Below, piece by piece: positions 29,049 through 37,906 of a stretch of DNA of 37,906 bases. The position numbers were made by a program, and so were the translations under genes. Position 1 is the stretch's first letter. Every line of letters starts with the position of its first letter. Source of the stretch: Holophagaceae bacterium (GTDB lineage Bacteria > Acidobacteriota > Holophagae > Holophagales > Holophagaceae); the NCBI GenBank assembly GCA_003165415.1, contig PLUC01000051.1:1-37906 (forward strand), written 5' to 3'. The notes beneath the pieces were generated by a model. The model was not told where the DNA came from, did not search any database, and was given only the letters and a program-made list of their open reading frames with translations.

Positions 29049-30181
29049 GCCCGGCCGCCACCGGCTTCTGGCTCCGCCTGCTGGCGCTCACCCGCAAGGA
29101 GTTCCGGCAGATGGTGCGCGACCGCAGCAACCTCGCCATCGGCATCGGCCTGCCCATCGTCCTCATCCTGCTGTTCGGCTACGGCCTGTCCCTGGACGTC
29201 AAGAACACCCCGGTGGCCGTGGTCCTGGAGGACAGCTCCCCCCAGGCCATGGAGGCCATCTCCGGGCTGCAGGCATCCACCTACATCGCCCCGGTGCTGC
29301 TCTCCTCCATGCACGAGGCCGAGGCCCTCATGCGGGCCCACAAGGTGGACGGCATCCTGCGCCTGCGCAGTGACTTCTCCAGCCAGCTGGCGGCGGGCGA
29401 CGCCCACGTGCAGCTCCTGGTGCACGGCGGGGACGCCAACCGGGCCCGCATCGTCCTGGCCTACGTGCAGGGCGCCCTGGCGCAGTCCGGCATGCGCCAG
29501 GCCGATCGCGCCGTTCGGGGCGGCGGCGGCGCCGGCCAGGTGACCGTGGAGCCCCAGATGTGGTTCAACGCCGCCGGCGACAGCACCTATTTTCTGGTGC
29601 CCGGCCTCATCGTGCTGATCATGACCCTGGTGGGCGCCTTCCTCACCGCCATGGTGGTGGCCCGGGAGTGGGAGCGCGGCACCCTGGAAGCCCTGTTCGT
29701 CACCCCGGTGCGTCCGAACGAGATCCTGCTGGGCAAGCTCATCCCCTATTTCTGCGTGGGCCTGACCGGGCTGACCATGTGCCTCCTGGCGGCCCGCTTC
29801 CTGTTCCATGTGCCCATGCGCGGCTCGCTGGTCCTCATCATCGCCGCCTCGATGCTCTACCTGCTGGTCTCCCTCGGGCTGGGCCTGCTGATCTCGTCCC
29901 TCACCAAGAACCAGTTCCTGGCCAGCCAGCTGGCCCTGGTGACCAGCTTCATGCCGGCCATGATGCTCTCGGGGTTCATGTTCGACCTGCGCAGCGTGCC
30001 CGCGGTGATCCGCTACGTGGGAAACCTCCTGCCGGCCACCTACTACATCGAGCTGCTCAAGACCCTCTTCCTGGCCGGGGACGTGTGGCCGCTGGTGCTC
30101 AAGGACGCCGGCGTGCTGGCCATCTATGCGGCCTGCCTGCTGGTGGCGGCGCGGCTGGCGACCCAGAAGAAGCTGGGTTGA
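29045..30181 (+). CDS. ABC-2 type permease (YbhS-like)
   Basis: LTRKEFRQMVRDRSNLAIGIGLPIVLILLFGYGLSLDVKNTPVAVVLED, AREWERGTLEALFVTPVRPNEILLGKLIPYF. Confidence 0.93.
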   Translation: MSPAATGFWLRLLALTRKEFRQMVRDRSNLAIGIGLPIVLILLFGYGLSLDVKNTPVAVVLEDSSPQAMEAISGLQASTYIAPVLLSSMHEAEALMRAHKVDGILRLRSDFSSQLAAGDAHVQLLVHGGDANRARIVLAYVQGALAQSGMRQADRAVRGGGGAGQVTVEPQMWFNAAGDSTYFLVPGLIVLIMTLVGAFLTAMVVAREWERGTLEALFVTPVRPNEILLGKLIPYFCVGLTGLTMCLLAARFLFHVPMRGSLVLIIAASMLYLLVSLGLGLLISSLTKNQFLASQLALVTSFMPAMMLSGFMFDLRSVPAVIRYVGNLLPATYYIELLKTLFLAGDVWPLVLKDAGVLAIYAACLLVAARLATQKKLG

Positions 30182-30190
30182 GGAGCGGCC

Positions 30191-31309
30191 ATGGCTGAAT
30201 ACCTGCGAGGGATCTTCTGTCTGGTGCGCAAGGAGCTGCTGGCGATCCTCAAGGACCCTGCCAGCCGCAACGTCCTGCTGCTGCCGGCGCTGTTGCAGTC
30301 GCTGATGTTCGGCTACGCCGCCACCTTCGACCTGAAGCAGGCTTCCTATGCGCTGCTGGACCAGAGCCACAGCGCGGCCTCCACCGAGCTGGTGGCGCGG
30401 CTGGAGGGGGCGGGCACCTTCAAGCGGGTGGCGACCCTGCAGCGGCCGGCGGACATCGACCGGGTCATCGACGAACAGGAAGCCCTGCTGGTGGTGCAGA
30501 TCAATCCCAGGTTCGCCGAACAGCTCCAGGCCGGAGAGACCGCGCCCGTCCAGCTGATCCTGGACGCCCGCAACTCCAACACCGCCGCCATGGCCGCGGG
30601 CTACGCGGGGGCCGTGGTGGAAGGGTTCAACGAGGACTGGGCCCGGGACCACGGCGGCGGCCACCCGGCGCTCAGCATCGACTCCCGCGCCTGGTACAAC
30701 CCCAACCTGGAAACCCGCTGGAACCTGCTCCCGGGCATGATCGCCAGCCTCAGCGTGCTGCAGACCCTGATGCTGGCCGCCCTGTCGGTGGCGCGGGAGC
30801 GGGAGCAGGGCACCTTCGACCAGCTCCTGGTCACGCCGCTGACCCCCACCCAGATCATGTTCGGCAAGGCGGTGCCGCCGGTGCTCATCGGCCTGCTGCA
30901 GGCGAGCATCGTGCTGTTGGTGACCCGGGCCTGGTTCCAGGTGCCCTTCGCCGGCTCCTACCTCACCCTGTACCTGGGCCTGCTCATGTTCACCATCGCC
31001 AGCGTGGGCATCGGCCTGTCCATTTCGGCCTTTTCGGCCAACATGCAGCAGGCCATGCTCTATTCCTTCATGCTGATCATGCCCCTCTCCCTGCTTTCGG
31101 GGCTGTACACGCCCCTGCGCAACATGCCGGTGATCATGCAGGCGCTCACCCTGGTGAACCCCCTGCGCTACGCCGTGGACCTGGTGCAGCGGGTATACCT
31201 GGAAGGGGTGGGCTTCGGCGCGGTGGTGAGCGACATCTGGCCGATGCTGCTCATGGCCCTGGTGACGCTGCCCACCGCCGCCTGGCTGTTCCGCCACCGT
31301 CTGGTCTGA
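30191..31309 (+). CDS. ABC-2 type permease (YbhR-like)
   Basis: LVRKELLAILKDPASRNVLLLPALLQSLMFGYAATFDLKQASYALLDQS, AREREQGTFDQLLVTPLTPTQIMFGKAVPPV. Confidence 0.93.
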   Translation: MAEYLRGIFCLVRKELLAILKDPASRNVLLLPALLQSLMFGYAATFDLKQASYALLDQSHSAASTELVARLEGAGTFKRVATLQRPADIDRVIDEQEALLVVQINPRFAEQLQAGETAPVQLILDARNSNTAAMAAGYAGAVVEGFNEDWARDHGGGHPALSIDSRAWYNPNLETRWNLLPGMIASLSVLQTLMLAALSVAREREQGTFDQLLVTPLTPTQIMFGKAVPPVLIGLLQASIVLLVTRAWFQVPFAGSYLTLYLGLLMFTIASVGIGLSISAFSANMQQAMLYSFMLIMPLSLLSGLYTPLRNMPVIMQALTLVNPLRYAVDLVQRVYLEGVGFGAVVSDIWPMLLMALVTLPTAAWLFRHRLV

Positions 31310-31318
31310 GGATTCCCC

Positions 31319-32818
31319 ATGTCGATGCCCAACCTCCGTCCCCCTGAATTTCTGATCCCGCTGCTGGCGGCGGTCCTCACCGGCTGCACGGTCGGCCCGG
31401 CCTTCAAGGCCCCGGAGCTCATCGCGCCGGCCGACTGGAACAGCTGGCACGGGGGCGCCGCGCAGCTGGCCGCGGGTCCCCAGGATCCGGCCGTGCCGGC
31501 GGAATCCTGGTGGCAGTCCTTCAACGACCCCACCCTCACCCGGCTGGTGGACCAGGCGGCGCGCGCCAATCAGGATCTGCGGTCGGCGGCCCTGCGCTTC
31601 GACCAGAGCCGGGTCCAGCGGCTGACCGTCACCGCCCAGAGGGGTCCCCAGGTGAACGCCAGCGCGTCGGCCACCCGGGACAAGGACAGCGAGAACGGTG
31701 CGGAGACCCGGCTGTTCAGCGCCCTGGCGCCACCCGGCGAGGAGGGCCCCCTGCTGAAGACCGTGGGCAGCCCCTACTCCCTCTACCAGGCCGGCTTCGA
31801 CGCCTCGTGGGAGCTGGACCTGTGGGGCCGGGTCCGGCGCTCGGTGGAGGCGGCGGACGCGGACGTGGACGCCGCGGCGGCCACCCTGGCCGAGGTCAGG
31901 CTGACCATGGAGGCCGAGGTTGCCCGCAACTACTTCGAACTGCGCGGCGCCCAGCAGCAGCTGCGGCTCACCCGCACCCAGATCGCCACCGGCGGGCAGG
32001 CGCTGGGTCTGGCCCAGGCCCAGGCGCACTGGGGTCTGGTGAACGAACTCGCGGTCACCCAGCAGGAGGCCCTCCTGGCCGTCCAGCGCGCCCGCCTGCC
32101 GCAGCTCCAGGCCCAGGAAGCCCAGGCGTGCAACCAGATCACCCTGCTGCTGGACCGGCATCCGGGGGACCTGAACCAGGAGCTGGCGGACAACGGCCTG
32201 GTCCTGGGCCTGGAGACCGTGCCCGACCTGAAGCTGGGGCTGCCGGGGGACCTGGCGCGGCGGCGCCCGGACATCCGCCGGGCCGAAGCCGTGCTGCGCA
32301 ATGCCGTGGCCGGCATCGGGATCGCCCAGGCCGATCTCTATCCCAAAATCACCCTTGGCGCCACCTTCGGCCTGCAGTCCACCGACACCGGCCAGTTCGC
32401 CGAATGGAGCAGCACCCAGTGGACGGTCGGCCCCAGCCTTTCCATCCCGGTCTTCGACCAGGGACGCCGCCGGGCCATCGTCAAGCTGCGCGGACTGCAG
32501 CAGCAGGAGGCCGCGGTGGACTACCAGCAGACCGTGCTCAAGGCCTGGCACGAGATCGACGATGACCTGAGCGCGTACCAGGCCGAGCGGCAGCGCGGCG
32601 CCCTCCTGGCCGTGCAGACCCGCAGCGCCGCCCTGGCCTTCAAGCTGGCCCAGGCCCGCTACGGCAGCGGTCTGACCGACTACCTCACGGAGCTTGATGC
32701 CCGCCGCGTCCTCCTGCAGGCGGAGCAGGACCAGGCTGACAGCGGTGCCCAGCTGTTCATCCACCTGGTGGCGATCCACAAGGCCCTGGGCGGTTCGTCT
32801 CAGCCGCCGGGGCGGTAG
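31319..32818 (+). CDS. NodT-family outer-membrane efflux lipoprotein
   Basis: Lipobox-like LAAVLTGCTVGPAFKAPE, WWQSFNDPTLTRLVDQAARANQDLRSAALR, RRRPDIRRAEAVLRNAVAGIGIAQADLYPKITLGATFG. Confidence 0.93.
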   Translation: MSMPNLRPPEFLIPLLAAVLTGCTVGPAFKAPELIAPADWNSWHGGAAQLAAGPQDPAVPAESWWQSFNDPTLTRLVDQAARANQDLRSAALRFDQSRVQRLTVTAQRGPQVNASASATRDKDSENGAETRLFSALAPPGEEGPLLKTVGSPYSLYQAGFDASWELDLWGRVRRSVEAADADVDAAAATLAEVRLTMEAEVARNYFELRGAQQQLRLTRTQIATGGQALGLAQAQAHWGLVNELAVTQQEALLAVQRARLPQLQAQEAQACNQITLLLDRHPGDLNQELADNGLVLGLETVPDLKLGLPGDLARRRPDIRRAEAVLRNAVAGIGIAQADLYPKITLGATFGLQSTDTGQFAEWSSTQWTVGPSLSIPVFDQGRRRAIVKLRGLQQQEAAVDYQQTVLKAWHEIDDDLSAYQAERQRGALLAVQTRSAALAFKLAQARYGSGLTDYLTELDARRVLLQAEQDQADSGAQLFIHLVAIHKALGGSSQPPGR

Positions 32819-34632
32819 AGGCCTTCGATGGTGTCCTTGAACGCCTCGTTCACCTCGCGGCGCTTGAGCTTGAGCGAAGGGGTCAGCAGGCCGCTGGCCG
32901 GGGTCAGCTCCTGGGGCAGCAGGGCGATCCGGCGGATGCGCTCGTAGGCGGGCAGCTTGGCGTTCACGTGGTTCACCCGGGTCATGAGCTTGGCCACCAC
33001 CCTGGGGTGCGCCACCATCTCCGCGTCGTCGGCGAAGGCCAGGTCCTTGCGCTCGCACCAGGCGCGCAGGGCGGAGTAGTGCGGCACGATCAGCGCCGCC
33101 AGGTGGTTCCGGCGGTCGCCCACCACGATCGCCTGCTCGATGTAGAAGTCCTCCCGCAGCTCGTTCTCCAGGGGCTGGGGGGCCACGTTCTTGCCGCCGT
33201 TGGTGACGATGATCTCCTTCTTGCGGTCGGTGATCTTCACCCGGCCCTGGGGATCCATCTCGCCCACGTCTCCGGTGTGGAAATAGCCCTCCTCGTCGAA
33301 CACCTCCCGGGTGGCCGCTTCCTGCTTCCAATAGCCCTGCATGATGTTGGGGCCCTGGCAGAGGATCTCGCCGTCCTCGGCCAGCTTGAGGAAGGGCCGG
33401 CCGTTCCAGGTCTTGAGCACGGGCGTGCCCACGTAGCCCGGGCGCACCCGGCCCAGGCGGTTGAGGGTGAGGATCGGGCTGGTCTCGGTGAGGCCGTAGC
33501 CTTCAAAGATGGGCACGCCCATGGCCCAGAAGAAGTCCATGATCTGGGGATTCAGGGCCGCCCCGCCGGTGACGCAGAAGCGCAGCCGTCCGCCGGTCTT
33601 TTCCCGCACCTTGGACAGCAGGATCCGGTCCGCCAGCTGCCAGGACAGGTTGAGGAAGGCCCGGGGCCGGCGGTCCAGGTAGAGGTGGCGCACCACCCGG
33701 TGGCAGGTGGCGGTGGCCCAGCGGAACACCATCCGGCGGGTCCATCCCCCCGAGCTGACCGCGTCGCGCACCTTGGCGTAGATCTTCTCGAAGATCCGGG
33801 GCACCGCCATGAGCACGGCGGGGCGGACCTCCAGGATGTTCTGGGGCATGGAGATCAGGCTTTCGGCATAGTAGATGGCGATGCCCAGCTGGAACATCGC
33901 GTAGTGGCCGCCGGTGCGCTCGAAAATGTGGGAAAGGGGCAGCACGCTCAGGCAGCGGTCGCCCCGCACGGGCCGCAGGGCCAGGATGGCGATCTCGATG
34001 GTCGCGGTGAGGTTGCTGGCGATGTTGCCGTGGCTGAGCATGGCGCCCTTGGGTTCGCCGGTGGTGCCCGAGGTGTAGATGAGCGTGAGCAGGTCCTCCG
34101 GCCGGCGCTCCCCGGCCCAGGCCCGCACCTCGCCCCGCCGCCCGTCCTGGGCTTCGCCCTCCTCCTGCAGGCGCGACCAGGTCACCCGGGTCTTGCCGGC
34201 GCACTCGGTGGGCTCCTCCCCGTTGCCGTCCAGGATGAGCAGGGTCTCCAGGTCCGGCAGCCGGTCCAGGGCCGGCCGCACCTTGGCCAGCTGGGCGGGA
34301 TTGGAGACCAGCAGCCAGCGGGCGCCGGCGTCCTGGAGGATGTAGGCGGTCTGGTCGGCGGTGAGGGTGTGGTAGATGGGGACGCTCACCACCCCCAGCA
34401 GCGCGCAGGCGAAATCCGCCATGGCCCACTCCGGGCGGTTTTCCGAAAGGATGGCCAGCCGGTCCCCGCTGCGCAGCCCCCGGGCGTGCAGGGCCAGGGC
34501 CAGACGCTCCACCCGCACCTGCAGCTCCCGGTGGGAGATGGGCCGGTACGCCCCCCCCGCCTTGGCCGCGAAGGCGTCCGGCAGGTCGAACTTCAGGGTG
34601 TCGTAGAAAAGGTCAGCGATGGTCTGGGCCAA
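32800..34632 (-). CDS. Long-chain fatty-acid-CoA ligase (AMP-binding)
   Basis: LTLIYTSGTTGEPKGAMLSHGNIASNL, YGLTETSPILTLN, GYFHTGDVGEMDPQGRVKITDRKKEIIVTNGGKNVAPQPLE. Confidence 0.94.
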   Translation of the reverse strand: MAQTIADLFYDTLKFDLPDAFAAKAGGAYRPISHRELQVRVERLALALHARGLRSGDRLAILSENRPEWAMADFACALLGVVSVPIYHTLTADQTAYILQDAGARWLLVSNPAQLAKVRPALDRLPDLETLLILDGNGEEPTECAGKTRVTWSRLQEEGEAQDGRRGEVRAWAGERRPEDLLTLIYTSGTTGEPKGAMLSHGNIASNLTATIEIAILALRPVRGDRCLSVLPLSHIFERTGGHYAMFQLGIAIYYAESLISMPQNILEVRPAVLMAVPRIFEKIYAKVRDAVSSGGWTRRMVFRWATATCHRVVRHLYLDRRPRAFLNLSWQLADRILLSKVREKTGGRLRFCVTGGAALNPQIMDFFWAMGVPIFEGYGLTETSPILTLNRLGRVRPGYVGTPVLKTWNGRPFLKLAEDGEILCQGPNIMQGYWKQEAATREVFDEEGYFHTGDVGEMDPQGRVKITDRKKEIIVTNGGKNVAPQPLENELREDFYIEQAIVVGDRRNHLAALIVPHYSALRAWCERKDLAFADDAEMVAHPRVVAKLMTRVNHVNAKLPAYERIRRIALLPQELTPASGLLTPSLKLKRREVNEAFKDTIEGLYRPGG

Positions 34633-34685
34633 ACGGGCGGCTCCGAATGAGGGGGGAAGCCGAATATTAGCAGGTAATTCGGCCT

Positions 34686-35840
34686 TTAATAAAGGAACAT
34701 CGGTTTGCCTTCCACATGACGGATCTTGGGCCGGTAGTTCTCCTTGTCGTAGAGCTCCTCCACGTCCACCCGCTTGAGCCCCTGGGTGATGAGCGTGATG
34801 GGGACGCTGGCGTAGGTGCCGTTGCGCAGGGCCACCAGGCGGTTGCGTTCGCCGCCCTTGATGATGTTGATGGCCACGTTGGCGAAGTTCACGGCCACCA
34901 TCAGGTCCAGGCTGTCCGGGGCCCCGGAGCGCATGAGGTAGGACACCTGCTGGTTCAGCACGTCCTCGGCGGTGAGCTGCTTGAGGGCCTCGCCAAGGAT
35001 GTGGCCGATGCCGCCCAGCTTCTTGTGGCCGTAGGCGTCCGCTTCGCCGAATTCCACCGGGGTCCCCCCCGTCATGTGCGCGCCCTCGCTTACCGTGATC
35101 ATGGCGTAATTGCTTGGATTACTACGCTTGTCGCTCATGATCTTCTCGGCGACGCGGAGCGGGTCGAACGGCACCTCGCTGATGAGCGCCCGGTCCACCC
35201 CGGCCAGGTACGAGGCCAGCAGGGAAGTCTCCCCCGAGTTGCGCCCGAACAGTTCCACGATGGCGATGCGCTCGTGGGATCCGGCGGAGGTGCGGAGCTG
35301 GTGGATGAACTCCACGCTGCGGGTGACCGCCGTGGAGAAGCCGATGCAGTAGTCCGTGCCGAAGATGTCGTTGTCCATGGTCTTGGGGATGGCCACGATG
35401 GGGACCCCTTCCCGGGCCAGGCGCTCGCCGTAGGAGAGGGTGTCGTCGCCGCCGATGGGGATCAGGATGTCGATGCCCAGGCGGTTGATGACATCCAGCA
35501 CATGGGGGGTGAAGTCGAACGGTCCCTCCACGCCTTCCTGCACCAGGTGCTTCAGGAAAGCCGGGACCTTGGCGGACCGTACCTTGCCGGGGTGGGTGCG
35601 GCTGGTGTGGAGGAAGGTGCCCCCCGAGCGGTCCACCGTGCGGGTGTTCAGCTTGTCCAGGGGGGTGATGCACTTGGCATGGGTTTCCGGGTCGTCCAGG
35701 TCGTACTCCAGCAGTCCCGCCCAGCCCCGGCGGATGCCCAGCACCTCGAACCCCTCCTCGATGGCCCTGTGCACCAGCATTTTGATGCACGGGTTCAGTC
35801 CCGGCACGTCGCCCCCGCCCGTCAAGACACCGATCCGCAT
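34686..35840 (-). CDS. 6-phosphofructokinase family, diphosphate-dependent signature
   Basis: [66 protein letters not shown] (GGDD and PKTMDND); AGGAGG RBS before ATG 35840. Confidence 0.9.
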   Translation of the reverse strand: MRIGVLTGGGDVPGLNPCIKMLVHRAIEEGFEVLGIRRGWAGLLEYDLDDPETHAKCITPLDKLNTRTVDRSGGTFLHTSRTHPGKVRSAKVPAFLKHLVQEGVEGPFDFTPHVLDVINRLGIDILIPIGGDDTLSYGERLAREGVPIVAIPKTMDNDIFGTDYCIGFSTAVTRSVEFIHQLRTSAGSHERIAIVELFGRNSGETSLLASYLAGVDRALISEVPFDPLRVAEKIMSDKRSNPSNYAMITVSEGAHMTGGTPVEFGEADAYGHKKLGGIGHILGEALKQLTAEDVLNQQVSYLMRSGAPDSLDLMVAVNFANVAINIIKGGERNRLVALRNGTYASVPITLITQGLKRVDVEELYDKENYRPKIRHVEGKPMFLY

Positions 35841-35972
35841 GGCCACGCCTCCTGGAAAGTCCGTGAAGGATCATCCTACGCGAAGAAAGGGGACGGCGGG
35901 TGACGAACCAGCCGGGTCCGGGCAAGAAGGCTTGCCTTGGGTCCCGGCAGGGGATACGATGAAAAGCCTCCT

Positions 35973-36065
<93 letters not shown>

Positions 36066-36071
36066 AAAATC

Positions 36072-36095
36072 GCGCCCCTTCGGGGCGCTTTTTTT
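36072..36095 (+). terminator. Rho-independent terminator after tRNA-Ser
   Basis: GCGCCCC-TTC-GGGGCGC followed by TTTTTTT. Confidence 0.9.
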
Positions 36096-36147
36096 GGGGC
36101 ACGCCGGTTCTGGGAAGGGCGGTGTCCCGGGCGGACGGCTTCCATCA

Positions 36148-37119
36148 TCAAGCCCGCTGGTGCGGCTTCGGCCAGGGAGTCTCTGGTACGGGCGTGATTG
36201 GACCCTTTCCCTGGAACCAGGAGACCAGGTTGTCGACCACGAGCTGGCCCATGATCCCGCGCGTGTGATGGGTGGCCGAGCCCACGTGCGGGACCAGCAC
36301 CACGTTGTCCAGCTCGACCAGCGCCTGCGGGACGCGGGGTTCGTCCGCGAACACGTCCAGGCCAGCTCCCAGGATGGTGCCGCTCTGGAGGGCGCTGATG
36401 AGGGCCGGCTCGTCGACCACCGAGCCGCGCGCGACGTTGATGAGGATGCCCTCCGGACCCAGTGCGCGAAGGACTTCGGCGTTCACCATGTGCCGCGTCC
36501 CGGCGCCGCCCGGGACGATCGCGATGAGCGTGTCCACGTCGCGCGCCATGGTGAGCAGGTCCCCGTAGTGGCGCCAGGGTAGCTCGGGTTTGGCGCCGCG
36601 CGCATGGTAGACCACCGGGACGTCGAAGGCGCTGATCCGCCGGGCGATCTTGCGTCCGATGCGCCCCATGCCGATCATCCCGACCGTGCGAGTCCGCAGC
36701 GTGGGGCTGAGCGGGAACGGCCCCCGCAGCCAGTGCCCTTCCCGCAGGTAACGGTCGGCCTGCGGCAGCCGCCGGACCGTCGCCAGCAGCAGCCCGACGG
36801 TGAGGTCGGCCACCTCGTCATCCAGGACCTGCGGGGTGTTCGTGACGATGATGCCCCGCTCCGACACCGCAGAGAGGTCGATCGAGTCGTACCCCACCCC
36901 AAAATTGGCTATGATCTCCAGTCGAGGAAGCCTCGAGAAGAGCGCCTCACCGATCGCATCATGGCCGTGAGTCGCGATGGCGCGGATCTCCGGGCCGAGC
37001 GGGGTGATGATGCCGGCGCAGGACTGCGGATCCAAGTGATGGACCTCGAATCGTTCCTCGAGGGCCTGCACAACCTGAGGCATCAAACCGCCAAGGCTCA
37101 AGAGATGGACACGTTCCAT
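36148..37119 (-). CDS. D-isomer 2-hydroxyacid dehydrogenase (glyoxylate/hydroxypyruvate reductase-like)
   Basis: IIANFGVGYDSIDLSAVSERGIIVTNTPQVLDDEVADLTVGLLLA, TVGMIGMGRIGRKIARR, ILINVARGSVVDEPALISAL, GLDVFADEPRVPQAL. Confidence 0.92.
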   Translation of the reverse strand: MERVHLLSLGGLMPQVVQALEERFEVHHLDPQSCAGIITPLGPEIRAIATHGHDAIGEALFSRLPRLEIIANFGVGYDSIDLSAVSERGIIVTNTPQVLDDEVADLTVGLLLATVRRLPQADRYLREGHWLRGPFPLSPTLRTRTVGMIGMGRIGRKIARRISAFDVPVVYHARGAKPELPWRHYGDLLTMARDVDTLIAIVPGGAGTRHMVNAEVLRALGPEGILINVARGSVVDEPALISALQSGTILGAGLDVFADEPRVPQALVELDNVVLVPHVGSATHHTRGIMGQLVVDNLVSWFQGKGPITPVPETPWPKPHQRA

Positions 37120-37168
37120 GAATACCCCCGCATGGGCCTCTGACCGGAAAGGGGAAGGGCCAACCCAA

Positions 37169-37196
37169 GATAATGAGGCCTCAAACGCCCATTATC
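37169..37196. promoter_or_regulatory. Inverted repeat operator candidate in divergent promoter
   Basis: GATAATG-N14-CATTATC (37169-37175 / 37190-37196). Confidence 0.4.
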
Positions 37197-37317
37197 CAAA
37201 AATACTGGGGCTGAGCTGGGTTTCTGGACACCCTGGAACGTCAGGAACGCCCCGGGTGTTCTCGACGGGTGGTAAGGTAACCCAACCTCAGGCATCCCAT
37301 TCAATGGAGGCCGCCCC

Positions 37318-37906
37318 ATGACCAGCATCCCCGGCGAACCGAAGCCCGCAGGCTTGCACAAGGGCCTGAGCAGCTATGGCGATGAAGGGTTTTCCCAGTT
37401 CCTGCGCAGGGCGTTCATCAAGGGGGCGGGCTACACGGACCCGGCCTTGGATCGGGTGGTGATCGGCATCGCCGACACGGGCAGCGCCTACAATCCTTGC
37501 CACGGCAACATGCCCATGCTCGTCGAAGCGGTCAAGCGCGGCGTCCTGCTCGCAGGCGGGCTGCCCATGACCTTTCCCACCATCTCCCTCCACGAAAGTT
37601 TCGCCGCGCCCACCAGCATGTACCTGCGCAACCTCATGGCCATGGATACCGAAGAGATGATCCGCGCCCAGCCCATGGATGCGGTGGTGCTCATCGGCGG
37701 CTGCGACAAGACCGTGCCGGCGCAGTTGATGGGCGCGGCTTCTGCCGGCATTCCGGCCATCCAGCTCATCACCGGATCCATGTTGACCGGCTCCCACCGC
37801 GGCGTGCGGGTGGGCGCCTGCACCGACTGCCGCCGCTACTGGAGCAAGTTCCGCGCCAGCGAAATCGACGCCCAGGAGACAGAAGCGGTGAACGACCAGC
37901 TGGTGG
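37318..37906 (+). CDS. IlvD/Edd family dehydratase (dihydroxy-acid or sugar-acid dehydratase), truncated by window edge
   Basis: VVIGIADTGSAYNPCHGNMPMLVEAVKRGVLLAGGLPMTFPTISLHESFAAPTSMYLRNLMAMDTEEMIRAQPMDAVVLIGGCDKTVPAQLMGAASAGIPAI...GACTDCRRYW. Confidence 0.88.
   Translation, partial: MTSIPGEPKPAGLHKGLSSYGDEGFSQFLRRAFIKGAGYTDPALDRVVIGIADTGSAYNPCHGNMPMLVEAVKRGVLLAGGLPMTFPTISLHESFAAPTSMYLRNLMAMDTEEMIRAQPMDAVVLIGGCDKTVPAQLMGAASAGIPAIQLITGSMLTGSHRGVRVGACTDCRRYWSKFRASEIDAQETEAVNDQLV

Noticed and set aside
27311-30181. 956-aa ORF as one protein
   Set aside because: Only the part from ATG 29045 encodes the permease; the rest is out of frame with the ATPase gene.
28802-33331. 1509-aa minus-strand ORF across ABC permeases and nodT
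   Set aside because: Low-complexity H/Q/G/R-rich antisense product over well-supported plus-strand genes; high-GC artefact.

Overview
High-GC bacterial window of 37.9 kb with densely packed genes on both strands. Gene content is compatible with an Acidobacteriota/Holophaga-like organism, but that is an impression, not a test. It contains about 33 supportable CDSs or gene remnants, two tRNA-Ser genes (TGA and GCT anticodons, both with encoded CCA), one clear rho-independent terminator, one Phd/ParE-type TA pair, and one large structured inverted repeat. Main modules: (i) comEA / fimT-gspH / radC; (ii) proline dehydrogenase divergent from a LysR gene; (iii) HD-GYP and hybrid-kinase signalling genes; (iv) L-serine dehydratase plus a PspF-like sigma54 activator; (v) fliS / methyltransferase / flagellin with a sigma54-type promoter; (vi) a solute-binding hybrid kinase beside a broken DASS transporter; (vii) oxyR divergent from rubrerythrin / CCG-type Fe-S protein / DUF3501; (viii) a YbhGFSR-like ABC exporter with a NodT-type outer-membrane protein; (ix) long-chain acyl-CoA synthetase, PPi-type PFK, 2-hydroxyacid dehydrogenase and an IlvD/Edd dehydratase. 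Items most worth a second look: the OxyR-rubrerythrin-FeS-DUF3501 module with an ATAG-N7-CTAT box; a ~400-bp nested inverted repeat between two convergent genes (10041-10444); a GT4/GH130 chimeric ORF; a hybrid kinase with two internal deletions; and a transporter pseudogene with a premature amber codon. No CRISPR array, rRNA, prophage or transposase was seen.
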